Origin: Anaerosporobacter mobilis DSM 15930
GTDB lineage: Bacteria; Bacillota; Clostridia; Lachnospirales; Lachnospiraceae
Assembly (NCBI RefSeq): GCF_900142955.1
Contig: NZ_FRCP01000008.1
Location: 100,568-164,567, forward strand
Reading direction: 5' to 3'
DNA length: 64,000 nt
In this document: piece by piece, positions 45,736-53,767 of the stretch
Position numbering within the stretch: the first letter of the stretch is position 1
Layout of the letters: every line of letters begins with the position of its first letter
The notes under the pieces: model-generated
Seen by the model: the letters and a program-made list of their open reading frames with translations, nothing else
What the model was told of the DNA's origin: nothing
Database searches by the model: none
Made by a program: the position numbers and the translations under genes

Positions 45736-45858
45736 ATAATATTCCACACAAAACCCAGAATACTATTTGGCTATATTATTGTAAAATAAATAATTTATAT
45801 TACACCTTATTTCAAGCAATCACTGAAGCATAATCTTCGAGATGGAAGTTTTAATATA

Positions 45859-47886
45859 TTAATTCCCCGACCCATTATCTCTCACATATTGCTTCATCTG
45901 CTGAATATCTTCCTTAGAAAATTCATAGCTCTTCACTACATGTGACCAATTCCCATCTTCTCCTTTCACATTGTTCATTGCAGCCGTCAAAGTATTTCGA
46001 TAAGTCACATAACTTCTCCACTTTGATGTTGCCTCCAATCCTCCCGAGAAATAGTCCTTCTGGTAATACTCTGTTGCAATAAATCTTGCATACTGCTTCT
46101 TGCCATCAAAATCCATTGGTCCCTCTTTTGTAGTATTTGTATCTACAATCGTTACCTTCGCCTGCTTATCCGTTGTATTATTTCTACTGTCCGTCGCGGT
46201 ATATGTTATCGTAATAACTACAGAACCTGTTAAGCCTGTAAAAGTGTTTGTAGAATAGTTCTTAACCCGGATCTGCGTTGTTCCATCCTCTCGGTCTGTT
46301 GATGTTACAGTCAGAAGCAACTCTGCCTCCGAAATCACTCCTGTCTGCGCTTCATACAAAGTAAAATAACGATCTGTGCAAGTCAGATCAGGTGCATAGT
46401 CCCAGATTGCATATAAATGAAAGGTATATCCATTTACACTGGTAAGATTACGAATCTGTTGTTTTTCTGCATAGGTCGCATAGTAGGAATTGGCATCTGT
46501 ATTCCAACCAAGGTACTTACATGGATGAGACGGATAAGAAAAGCTCATTGCTGGCAGAGTGTACGTCTGGTCATACTTACAAGTCAACGTAGTCATAGAG
46601 CCACTTCCACCATTTGGATGAAACACAATATAATAGGTATTTGCCTCTGCATTCGCTGTCAAGGAAACATTTCCGATTACAGAAAAGGTATAGCTTTTAC
46701 TGCCTGAAGTATATGTTCCAGTCCAATTCTTCCATGTGTATCCAGTTTTCACTACTGCGTCAACTGTACAATTGGCTCCATAATAATAACTTCCGCCACC
46801 AGATACACTACTGATTCCCATTCCTGCACTGACACTTACGGAATACTTCTTTCTAGAAATATAGATATAATGATTCTTTGCTCCAGTAACAGTATACTTA
46901 CTTACAGATGCCGCATTGTAACAAGCATTCCCTGCATATGACCATTCAAAACTTGCTCCATAATATAGATTCTGACTCTTGGCAAGTGCCCAGTCTCCAC
47001 TGTAGTTTCCATTTGCGTCTTGATATTTCACATAAACATTCTGCACATATTGCTTACGGGTAACCGATACATATGAAGTCTTCTCCTGCCTTGCTGTGTA
47101 GGAAATACTTGCAGCATTATAGCAAGAGTCAGCATCTCTTGACCAAGAGACTGTTTCTCCATATACATAATCTTTGTTGATGACAGCGCTATAACTACCA
47201 TAGTCTCCATCTGCCTGCTGATACCTGACATATACTACCTGTCTGGATTTTAACTGTGTTACATAATTGATGGTCATATTAAAATAACTGTGCAATGAGC
47301 TGGGATTACTCCAAGGAGCTGCATTTGCAATGCCATTATAGTCCGTATAAACACTGCCATAAAAATTCCCGTAATCGTCCATGGAACCACTGTTGGTACG
47401 ATTTCCATACTTATCGATCTTGATAGTAATCATGCAGCTATCTACTACAATATAGCCACCATTGATAATAAATTCGTTGTATGCTGTCCGATTTGTCTGA
47501 GCCAGCTTCGATTTTACATAGCTTAAATTAATACGGCTTAGCTCATAGATATAACCACCGCTTGCCACCGAATCCACCGTCTCAACGGTATATCCACTGA
47601 GATTAAAATAAATATAAGCAGTCTGTGAACTCGTTGTTACTTTCATCTGATAACCTACAGTTCCCCAATGGGTCGTATTTACACTGGCACTTGCCTGCTT
47701 TCCCATTGTCGCAAAGTAAAAGTATCCATCTTTAAAAACAATCTGTGACCCATACGTATTATAAAAGGTAACAGCGTTATCGAAGGTAGCAGCCTGCGCC
47801 TCCTGTGGCGGAGCAAGAGCTGTAAATCCAATTACAGACAATAAGAAAAACAGACTGAGTAAGCCTGTTTTCCATGATTTCTTCAT
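45859..47886 (-). CDS. Secreted InlB-repeat surface protein
   Basis: 675 aa. Signal peptide in the first 33 residues (LLSLFFLLSVIGFTALA then PPQEAQA). Repeated Tyr/Trp-rich units (VYVRYQQADGDYGSY, VYVKYQDANGNYSGD; VSVTRKQYV, IYISRKKYS) and a Listeria/InlB B-type repeat (FHPNGGSGSMTTLTCKYDQT, then LGWNTDANSYY and YAIWDYAP), and a bacterial Ig-like segment (DREDGTTQIRVKNYSTNTFT). No LPXTG or other anchor motif, so it may be released or attach via partners. Start ATG at 47884-47886, after a GGAAGGAAG site. Last gene of the pilus module; likely adhesion. Confidence 0.85.
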   Translation of the reverse strand: MKKSWKTGLLSLFFLLSVIGFTALAPPQEAQAATFDNAVTFYNTYGSQIVFKDGYFYFATMGKQASASVNTTHWGTVGYQMKVTTSSQTAYIYFNLSGYTVETVDSVASGGYIYELSRINLSYVKSKLAQTNRTAYNEFIINGGYIVVDSCMITIKIDKYGNRTNSGSMDDYGNFYGSVYTDYNGIANAAPWSNPSSLHSYFNMTINYVTQLKSRQVVYVRYQQADGDYGSYSAVINKDYVYGETVSWSRDADSCYNAASISYTARQEKTSYVSVTRKQYVQNVYVKYQDANGNYSGDWALAKSQNLYYGASFEWSYAGNACYNAASVSKYTVTGAKNHYIYISRKKYSVSVSAGMGISSVSGGGSYYYGANCTVDAVVKTGYTWKNWTGTYTSGSKSYTFSVIGNVSLTANAEANTYYIVFHPNGGSGSMTTLTCKYDQTYTLPAMSFSYPSHPCKYLGWNTDANSYYATYAEKQQIRNLTSVNGYTFHLYAIWDYAPDLTCTDRYFTLYEAQTGVISEAELLLTVTSTDREDGTTQIRVKNYSTNTFTGLTGSVVITITYTATDSRNNTTDKQAKVTIVDTNTTKEGPMDFDGKKQYARFIATEYYQKDYFSGGLEATSKWRSYVTYRNTLTAAMNNVKGEDGNWSHVVKSYEFSKEDIQQMKQYVRDNGSGN

Positions 47887-47904
47887 ATTCAATTCTTCCT
47901 TCCT

Positions 47905-48702
47905 CTAAAATACAAATGCCGACCAGTTATAACATACGGTCTTGTTGGTTCCATCTGGATTCTGCTTTCCTGTACTATAAGTTCCAACATAAGAATACAG
48001 ATTGCCACCGTCTCTTAAATCAATTTCAGGAACCTCATCAAACAATGCATATCCTTTGCTGGTAACACTAACTTCCATATAGTCAATTTTTTGCTCATCC
48101 AGATAACTGATGATTTTATCCTTCAGCTCTACATCCGATAAAGCACCTGATTTCCAATTCTGAATCATGGAATCAAGATCTGCCTTCTGTGCAGAATTAA
48201 TATCTCCCTTTACAGATGCTTCTGCTTTCCATCCCTCTGATATTGGAACATACTTTGCTTCTGTAGTCGCTGCTACTGTTGCCGTTGGTTCTTCTTGAGT
48301 AGCAGGTTTTTCTGTTGGTTTCACTACCGATGTGGTTTCTTCCTCTGATTTTGTTTCTGCTTTCTTCGTTACACTAGGCTTCTCTGTTTCTGAAATCCTG
48401 GCTTCCACTGTCGGTGTTGTCGTAACATTTGTATTCTCTTTTAAGATTTCCGTAGATTCTTTTATCGGCTCTTTTGTATCTTCTACTTGAGGTGTTTCTT
48501 CTACCAAAGGAGCTTCTGTCGGTTTAACTTTTTCCTCACTAGTTATTTCATTGCTTCCAGTTTCAGAGGACGTTTCCACCATATTCTGCTTTGAACCCAA
48601 TTTAGAAACCATCAATACTCCCGCAAACATCACTATTATAACTAAAACACCTACCATTGACTTCCAATGCTTTTTCCAAAATCTCTTTATCTTCTCTTTC
48701 AT
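47905..48702 (-). CDS. Membrane-anchored Thr/Pro/Glu-rich protein
   Basis: 265 aa. Basic start and one membrane segment at about 14-33 (MVGVLVIIVMFAGVLMVSKL). A long Thr/Pro/Glu-rich stalk follows to about 155, then a C-terminal domain of about 110 residues (KADLDSMIQNWKSGALSDVE, EIDLRDGGNLYSYVGTYSTG) that faces outside. Size and layout agree with what I recall as DUF6550, which accompanies Tad-like loci in Clostridia ICEs. Function unknown; possibly part of a pilus assembly or surface display complex. Confidence 0.72.
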   Translation of the reverse strand: MKEKIKRFWKKHWKSMVGVLVIIVMFAGVLMVSKLGSKQNMVETSSETGSNEITSEEKVKPTEAPLVEETPQVEDTKEPIKESTEILKENTNVTTTPTVEARISETEKPSVTKKAETKSEEETTSVVKPTEKPATQEEPTATVAATTEAKYVPISEGWKAEASVKGDINSAQKADLDSMIQNWKSGALSDVELKDKIISYLDEQKIDYMEVSVTSKGYALFDEVPEIDLRDGGNLYSYVGTYSTGKQNPDGTNKTVCYNWSAFVF

Positions 48703-48712
48703 CTTGCGCCTC

Positions 48713-49102
48713 CTAACTAACTGGAACTGTGTACTGTTCCATAATTACGGTTTTCTTTACAGACACCTGACCTTCTGTTCCAATTGGATGTTTATATTTC
48801 TCTATGACTTCCACGGATAAGAGTCCTTTTTGATAATCAACATCTAATACATTGACCTTTATGCTACAGTCAGAATTGATCTGTACCAATAAGGCTTCCA
48901 TAAAATCTGCAATGAACTCATCATTACTGCCCACGGAATAAGTCTTAGTATCAAACTGGTTCTCCACGGTATCCTGTAAAGCACTGTCCACTGCACGATT
49001 TATCTCGTTCTGTCTCATATTCGTTCCACACAGGGTCATTACAATAACAATCGATATAATCACACAGATGGTAATTCCAAAACCTAAAAACACATTCTTC
49101 AT
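48713..49102 (-). CDS. TadE-like single-pass protein
   Basis: 129 aa with one N-terminal membrane segment (VFLGFGITICVIISIVIVMTL) and a periplasm-like outer beta region ending QYTVPVS. The layout is that of small pseudopilin-type proteins (TadE/TadF) next to Tad pilus genes. GAGGAGC lies before the ATG. It is placed between two other one-helix proteins, all in the pilus module. No family motif recognised. Confidence 0.68.
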   Translation of the reverse strand: MKNVFLGFGITICVIISIVIVMTLCGTNMRQNEINRAVDSALQDTVENQFDTKTYSVGSNDEFIADFMEALLVQINSDCSIKVNVLDVDYQKGLLSVEVIEKYKHPIGTEGQVSVKKTVIMEQYTVPVS

Positions 49103-49104
49103 CC

Positions 49105-49641
49105 CTAGCTCCTCCTCTCGTCCACGGCAATCGGTATCTTCCAGACACTGGTCAGATTTTCTCTGTCCCTGATCTGAAAATAGACCACATACACCCCTGT
49201 ACTTGGAAAACGGATACTTCCATCCGTAACGGAATAGGCACTCATAACACTTGTTCCATCGGCTTTTCTGATATCTAACACTTTACCAAACATAGTATTT
49301 GTAAACAACTTTGCAAGGATGACCTTATCCATTGGATAAATCGTTCCTTCCATATCCTTGGCATAATACCTGGAAAGAAAACTGGTACTACTTAAAGCAA
49401 AAAACCTGCCATAAGAAGCTGTGTATGCTGCAACTGGCTTTGTCCTGTTATGCCAAGTGACTACGGAATCAAAGTCGTGATAAGAAGCATAATCTGTTTC
49501 TTCTTTTTCCACTGACACCCCTGCAATCTGTAATATTCCTGTTTTTCCTGATACCGAGATTCCAAATAAAACTCCCAGTATCAAGACAGCAGTAACAATG
49601 GCAATAATTGCAGTTCCAAACTCATGGAATATCTCTTCCAT
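49105..49641 (-). CDS. Single-pass pilus-module protein
   Basis: 178 aa. Starts EEIFHEFGTAIIAIVTAVLI, then LGVLFGISVSG: the start repeats the pilin-like EEIF(E/H)E(F/Y)G beginning of the small genes around it, followed by one membrane segment. The outside part is about 140 residues of beta-rich sequence. It overlaps the stop of the 50-residue gene upstream. Probably a larger, non-pilin member of the same family. Confidence 0.72.
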   Translation of the reverse strand: MEEIFHEFGTAIIAIVTAVLILGVLFGISVSGKTGILQIAGVSVEKEETDYASYHDFDSVVTWHNRTKPVAAYTASYGRFFALSSTSFLSRYYAKDMEGTIYPMDKVILAKLFTNTMFGKVLDIRKADGTSVMSAYSVTDGSIRFPSTGVYVVYFQIRDRENLTSVWKIPIAVDERRS

Positions 49642-49794
49642 CTAAGCACCACCTCCTAACACACTGGTAATGAAAAGATGAATTAGGGTTGTCATAGGCG
49701 AACCCAGAAAGAAATATGCCAGTATTCCAAGGAATAATCCGCCACTGACTGCTTCAATGACAAACTCTCCATACTCTTCAAAAATCTCCTTCAT
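49642..49794 (-). CDS. Flp-pilin-like small protein, 50 aa
   Basis: MKEIFEEYGEFVIEAVSGGL, then FLGILAYFFLGSPMTTLIHL, FITSVLGGGA. The KEIFEEYGE beginning and single hydrophobic segment are shared with the two pilin genes near 53 kb. It ends TAG directly before the ATG of the next gene. It may be a minor pilin or a pseudopilin. Too short for most gene finders. Confidence 0.7.
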   Translation of the reverse strand: MKEIFEEYGEFVIEAVSGGLFLGILAYFFLGSPMTTLIHLFITSVLGGGA

Positions 49795-49803
49795 TCAAAC
49801 CTC

Positions 49804-49908
49804 CTAACTGCTGATCACCCTTAAAAATCCAATCAGTATGGCTGCCATTCCACTTCCTGCAATGGCATAAATAATACCACTTCCAAATTGTTCTATAATC
49901 AACTTCAT
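49804..49908 (-). CDS. Small membrane peptide, 34 aa
   Basis: MKLIIEQFGSGIIYAIAGSG, then MAAILIGFLRVISS. AAGGAGG site 6 nt upstream. The IEQFG start and one membrane segment again recall the pilin family in this module. With the 50-residue gene 10 bp downstream it seems to form a pair of minor pilins. Confidence 0.62.
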   Translation of the reverse strand: MKLIIEQFGSGIIYAIAGSGMAAILIGFLRVISS

Positions 49909-49918
49909 AAAATCCTCC

Positions 49919-50260
49919 TTATCTTGCAAATGCTCGAATCTGCTGGGTACTTATGACTCCTAAGAAGTCCACATGATAGTTGTATCTCAGAATCACTTCC
50001 ATCAAAGTTGGTTTCCCGTCTTCATCTTTTACAATACTGCTCTCGTCAATCAAAAGCTCATACCCTGCATTGGCTGCCTGCGTCTTGCACGCATTGAGCA
50101 CACTTGGTGCAAAATTAGAATCCTCGATTTCCGCTACTACAGAAGCATGAAAATCCCTCGCATTATTTGCGTCAATACAGGCGGACATTACTCCAGCCAT
50201 CGTAAATACGGATAACAGAAGGATAAAAATACCCACATAGGTCTTAATTGTTGTACTCAT
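49919..50260 (-). CDS. DUF4320/TadE-like protein
   Basis: 113 aa with one N-terminal membrane segment (TTIKTYVGIFILLLSVFTMA), a short extracytoplasmic part with Cys residues (VLNACKTQAANAGYELLIDE) and ending STQQIRAFAR. This matches DUF4320, known from Clostridia ICEs as a TadE-like subunit. It sits 10 bp after the 500-residue platform gene, as TadE-type genes do. Confidence 0.78.
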   Translation of the reverse strand: MSTTIKTYVGIFILLLSVFTMAGVMSACIDANNARDFHASVVAEIEDSNFAPSVLNACKTQAANAGYELLIDESSIVKDEDGKPTLMEVILRYNYHVDFLGVISTQQIRAFAR

Positions 50261-50272
50261 GCTTATCCCCTC

Positions 50273-51775
50273 CTACATTCCAAACGTCAAGTTCTGAAGG
50301 AATACCACCAAAAGCAGTGCCATATCCACCATCAACTTAAAAGAAGCAAGTAGTGACGGTAGCAGAATATAGATCTTCATCCCTGCAATCTTATCTTCCT
50401 GCGTCAACTTCTCCGCCTTATCCATCATGGCATTATTGCGGTCTATAAGTTCTTCCACCTGCTTTGTGACATCCCCTGCATTTCCACTGGATAATGCATA
50501 AAGCATTTTCATGGCTGACTGCACATCTGGGTTTCGATAATCCTTTAAAAATCTGTGATATGGTTCAATTGCATTTGGATCATCTTCCAGTTCCAAAATC
50601 AATTCATCCAGTGCATGAGTCAAGACCTCCGGCGCACTGTCCATGGATTTACGGATTGCCATCTGCACGTTATCGGTCTGTAACAGTAATGCTACCTCCA
50701 TCAACCAGTTAGGGAACTGTTTTTCAATCTCCCTTGCTACCTTTTTCTTGGCTAGATTATGACCAGCCTTATGCTGATTTAAGAAAAACAGTACTACTAC
50801 AATCCCAGTTACAAGAATAGCAATGTTTTGAAAATACACAAATGCACCGATAAAAAGGATTGCTGGAATGACCGCCATCTTCTGACTGCTTTTGGCTTCC
50901 TTTACTTCATCGTAGTCTCTTACCTGAAGGTATTTCCGATCCATTCCTGAACTGTCCGTTTCCTTCTCAATCCAGCTTCTACACAACTTCTTATCTGCCT
51001 TTACATAGATGAGCATACAAATACCAATTAATACCACCGCTGATATCTGGCAAAGAGGAATCGCACTAATATCCAAGTCTCCTCCTAACAGATAAAGAGG
51101 CAGAATACAAATCAGCAACGTTGCCACCAATGCAATCATGATATTTCGCTTTACAATTTGAAATTCCTTTTGCAGATTGATAATTCGCTCTGCCCACATG
51201 GCTCTGTTCTTAGAAAGCAATGCAATACTGCCGCCTGCATCACCACCACGTCTCTGTGCACCCATTACAAAGGAATGAACGGCATCGACTCTTTCACAAT
51301 GAAAGAACTCGCTAATCATCACCAGTGCTTCCTCCTCTGGATCTTCGCTATCTGTGGCATACTGAATATGTTCGATTGCCTGAACCAGTATCTCATGAAA
51401 CTCTCCTTCATCAAAAATAGTAGCCGTCTCTGTCAATGCATTCAGTATCGTTTTGTTTCTCTTAAAGGAATACAAGAACTGTTCCATATAATTATTTGCC
51501 ATAGAAAACATGGTCGTGTGATACTTCCCTTTCATGGTCTGAATCAGAACCAGTGGTGAGAACACCACCCCAATGATTCCGATTGACGCAATATAAGGTA
51601 ACTGCAACTTATACAACAGTCCAAAGATAGCTGCAAGAAGCACAATCATTCCATAGGATATCATTGCTTTCTTAGGTGTAAACTCATATCCATACCTTGA
51701 AAGCTCCAGTGTCAGGTTCTTATATCGCAAAAACCTGAGAGAACTTTTTTTCTTTTTTCCACGTTCTTTCTTCAA
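50273..51775 (-). CDS. TadB/TadC-like pilus platform protein
   Basis: 500 aa. Several membrane segments (YGMIVLLAAIFGLLYKLQLP, YIASIGIIGVVFSPLVLIQT, IMIALVATLLICILPLYLL, MAVIPAILFIGAFVYFQNIA, a C-terminal SFKLMVDMALLLVVFLQN) with cytoplasmic type II secretion F domains between. It seems to be a fusion of the TadB and TadC roles, as one protein has both halves. It anchors the CpaF ATPase and moves pilins outwards. Start TTG at 51773-51775, overlapping the ATPase stop; AAGGAGG 9 nt upstream. Confidence 0.85.
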   Translation of the reverse strand: MKKERGKKKKSSLRFLRYKNLTLELSRYGYEFTPKKAMISYGMIVLLAAIFGLLYKLQLPYIASIGIIGVVFSPLVLIQTMKGKYHTTMFSMANNYMEQFLYSFKRNKTILNALTETATIFDEGEFHEILVQAIEHIQYATDSEDPEEEALVMISEFFHCERVDAVHSFVMGAQRRGGDAGGSIALLSKNRAMWAERIINLQKEFQIVKRNIMIALVATLLICILPLYLLGGDLDISAIPLCQISAVVLIGICMLIYVKADKKLCRSWIEKETDSSGMDRKYLQVRDYDEVKEAKSSQKMAVIPAILFIGAFVYFQNIAILVTGIVVVLFFLNQHKAGHNLAKKKVAREIEKQFPNWLMEVALLLQTDNVQMAIRKSMDSAPEVLTHALDELILELEDDPNAIEPYHRFLKDYRNPDVQSAMKMLYALSSGNAGDVTKQVEELIDRNNAMMDKAEKLTQEDKIAGMKIYILLPSLLASFKLMVDMALLLVVFLQNLTFGM

Positions 51776-52821
51776 TCCTCACTACCTCCTTCCCTTGAAA
51801 ACGGTGTAATGCCCATTCGTTCAAATTTCTCAAGAACTGGTTCTGGAAGACACCACTCTATCAGTTCTCCATTTAATACCACCGGAAACGTAATATTGCA
51901 TCCGTCTTTACGATAAAAGAAACAAACCTGATCAATGTATCTTCTGATTTTGCCATCTTCCATCTGTTTTTTACGGATTAAAATGCCTACATCAATGAAC
52001 ATGAAAATATCATTCTCCATTCGGTCTGCATCGGTTCGGCTAGCCAACATATTTAAAATACGATCTGGTATCTTTCTTACATCATCCGTATGAATCGTGG
52101 TAAATCCACGTATTCCAGTAGATAAGCTCTCAAGCAGATATTTTACTTCCACAGAACGAGCTTCTGATAACATGAGCCATTTAGGATTTTGTCTAAGACT
52201 TGTCTTAATCGCCTTTGTATAGCTGAAACCTTCCGATACCATTAATTCCACGCAGTCTTTCTCAGTATTGATTTCCCTGTAATGAAGCTCTGGTGTATCT
52301 TCAATGGTAATGACTCTTTCATTTGCAGGGATATACTGTGAAAAAAACTTAATTCCTTCTGTCTTTCCCACACCTGGTTCCCCACAGAACACAAAGTTCA
52401 TACGTGCTTTCACGCAATTTGTTAAAAGCTCTAAAATTTCTTTGGTACAATATCCATCTGTAATCATGCTTTCTCTTGTCATACGAACGGTCGGAAGGGT
52501 CTTTCTGATACAAACCGATCTTCCTGAAATTGCTGAGGACTCATGGACAATACTGATGCGCAAGGTATCGGTATCTGCCTCTAACAGATTCTCCACCTTG
52601 TTAAAAGGCTTACTTACGTTATTGGCAATATAATGGCTGAACTTTTCTATAAATTCCTTGGTGACGCCATGCTCCTCCACTTTTTTTCGTTCATTCGCTG
52701 TATTGGTAATCCATAAATCCGTACCATTAAAGTCAATATCCGTGATTTCATCATCCTCGATATATGACCATAAGGGTCCAAAATGTGCGGGAACAAGCTC
52801 CCACTTTGTACTTCGTTCCAT
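51772..52821 (-). CDS. cpaF: CpaF/TadA-type pilus ATPase
   Basis: 349 aa from the ATG at 52819-52821, after an AAAGGAG site. Walker A EPGVGKTEG near 150, Walker B-type PKWLMLSEAR near 215, and the His box STGIRGFTTIHTDD near 230. No membrane segment. Hexameric ATPases of this kind drive Tad pilus assembly. Relation to VirB11 conjugation ATPases is close, so a part in transfer is possible; the pilin and platform genes beside it support Tad. Just upstream are the two pilin genes. Confidence 0.9.
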   Translation of the reverse strand: MERSTKWELVPAHFGPLWSYIEDDEITDIDFNGTDLWITNTANERKKVEEHGVTKEFIEKFSHYIANNVSKPFNKVENLLEADTDTLRISIVHESSAISGRSVCIRKTLPTVRMTRESMITDGYCTKEILELLTNCVKARMNFVFCGEPGVGKTEGIKFFSQYIPANERVITIEDTPELHYREINTEKDCVELMVSEGFSYTKAIKTSLRQNPKWLMLSEARSVEVKYLLESLSTGIRGFTTIHTDDVRKIPDRILNMLASRTDADRMENDIFMFIDVGILIRKKQMEDGKIRRYIDQVCFFYRKDGCNITFPVVLNGELIEWCLPEPVLEKFERMGITPFSREGGSED

Positions 52822-52888
52822 ATAACTCCTTTCCAAGAGGGGAGGCTGTCCCCTCTTTCTATCATTCTGTCTTACCTAATCCCAGCAA

Positions 52889-53059
52889 TTAACCTGTAAT
52901 GGTTCCAGCTGCTCTGTTAAAAAAGCTGTCGATCAGGTTCTTAAAGGAATTCGCTACTACTCCGTCTGTTGCTAAAAGCATTACGATAATTGCTACCAAT
53001 GCGCTGATTGCTACTGCTGCAATAATTACTGATCCATACTGTTCAAAAATCTCTTTCAT
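52889..53059 (-). CDS. Flp-type pilin, copy A, 56 aa
   Basis: MKEIFEQYGSVIIAAVAISA, LVAIIVMLLATDGVVANSFK, NLIDSFFNRAAGTITG. One hydrophobic helix after a short acidic start, as in Flp pilins. The protein is identical to copy B; the genes differ at synonymous positions only. Probably the main filament subunit of the Tad-like module. Its ribosome site is not strong in the 57 bp between copies. Confidence 0.85.
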   Translation of the reverse strand: MKEIFEQYGSVIIAAVAISALVAIIVMLLATDGVVANSFKNLIDSFFNRAAGTITG

Positions 53060-53116
53060 TCGATTTACCTCATTCTTTCTTATAATTGTTTTTATTGGTT
53101 TCTTTACTACAATTCA

Positions 53117-53287
53117 TTAGCCTGTGATGGTACCAGCTGCTCTGTTGAAGAAGCTGTCGATCAGGTTCTTGAAGGAATTTGCTACTACACCATCTGTTGC
53201 TAAAAGCATTACGATAATTGCTACTAATGCACTGATTGCTACCGCTGCAATAATTACTGATCCATACTGTTCAAAAATCTCTTTCAT
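53117..53287 (-). CDS. Flp-type pilin, copy B, 56 aa
   Basis: Encodes the same 56 residues as copy A, with roughly a dozen silent differences and none replacing an amino acid. Two near-identical genes in tandem, each with its own small gap, indicate a duplication kept under strong purifying selection. It is the first gene downstream of the terminator at 53339-53358. Confidence 0.85.
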   Translation of the reverse strand: MKEIFEQYGSVIIAAVAISALVAIIVMLLATDGVVANSFKNLIDSFFNRAAGTITG

Positions 53288-53338
53288 TTGATTTACCTCA
53301 TTCTTTCTTTTATTGTTTGTAATTGTTTATATGAAAAT

Positions 53339-53358
53339 AGCGGCTCCTTATAGCCGCT
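53339..53358 (-). terminator. Terminator before the pilin genes
   Basis: AGCGGCT (53339-53345) and AGCCGCT (53352-53358) form a perfect 7-bp stem with a 6-base loop; TATTTTC follows on the minus strand. It separates the segregation genes from the pilus operon, so the pilin promoter lies between it and 53287 or reads through it. Confidence 0.65.
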
Positions 53359-53428
53359 AATACCTACCCAATCCAGTGGATAGGCAATACTGTTCTCCGT
53401 TACTACCTATCCACATGACTGTGTGAAA

Positions 53429-53482
53429 TTATTCAGTTTTGTACACGGAGACAGTAAATGGTTTGTCCCGTATTAAATGCAT
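53429..53482 (-). CDS. Very small frame, 17 aa
   Basis: MHLIRDKPFTVSVYKTE, with AAAAGGAG 7 nt before the ATG at 53480-53482. The good ribosome site is the only support. It follows the 26-residue frame by 15 bp. Confidence 0.25.
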   Translation of the reverse strand: MHLIRDKPFTVSVYKTE

Positions 53483-53497
53483 CTAGTTCTCCTTTTC

Positions 53498-53578
53498 TTA
53501 AACTGCCATATTTCTTAATTGAAAGAAATACTTCATCAATCTTCGGTTTTCTCTGTACGCTTTATATCCAGTAGCCAT
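53498..53578 (-). CDS. Very small frame, 26 aa
   Basis: MATGYKAYRENRRLMKYFFQ, LRNMAV, with AAAGGAGG 8 nt before the ATG at 53576-53578, 15 bp after the membrane peptide gene. Basic. The unusually good ribosome site in an otherwise gene-poor 305-bp stretch (53288-53593) suggests a real micro-gene. Confidence 0.35.
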   Translation of the reverse strand: MATGYKAYRENRRLMKYFFQLRNMAV

Positions 53579-53593
53579 ACAAACAACCTCCTT

Positions 53594-53767
53594 TCATGGT
53601 GTTCCTGCTCTTACGAACGCAAGGAATACTCTGAGAACAAGTCCAAACAATAGAAGTATTACCCTTGCTAGTTCCAATAGCAATTTTAATAAATTCAATA
53701 TAAGCCAAACGATTCCTTTTAGAAATCCAAGCAATCCATATCCTATTGTTGAAAAAACTTTTCTCAT
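53594..53767 (-). CDS. Hydrophobic membrane peptide, 57 aa
   Basis: MRKVFSTIGYGLLGFLKGIV, WLILNLLKLLLELARVILLL, FGLVLRVFLAFVRAGTP. Its ATG overlaps the TGA of the preceding gene (ATGA at 53764-53767), a strong sign of coupled translation. Nearly all Leu/Ile/Val with spaced Arg and Lys, so two amphipathic membrane helices are likely. It is unlike the pilins (no acidic start). Could be a membrane anchor or holin- or toxin-like peptide. Confidence 0.72.
   Translation of the reverse strand: MRKVFSTIGYGLLGFLKGIVWLILNLLKLLLELARVILLLFGLVLRVFLAFVRAGTP

Noticed and set aside
47028..47231. 67-codon minus-strand frame inside the surface protein
   Set aside because: Unlike tnpV it has no ribosome site or family pattern.
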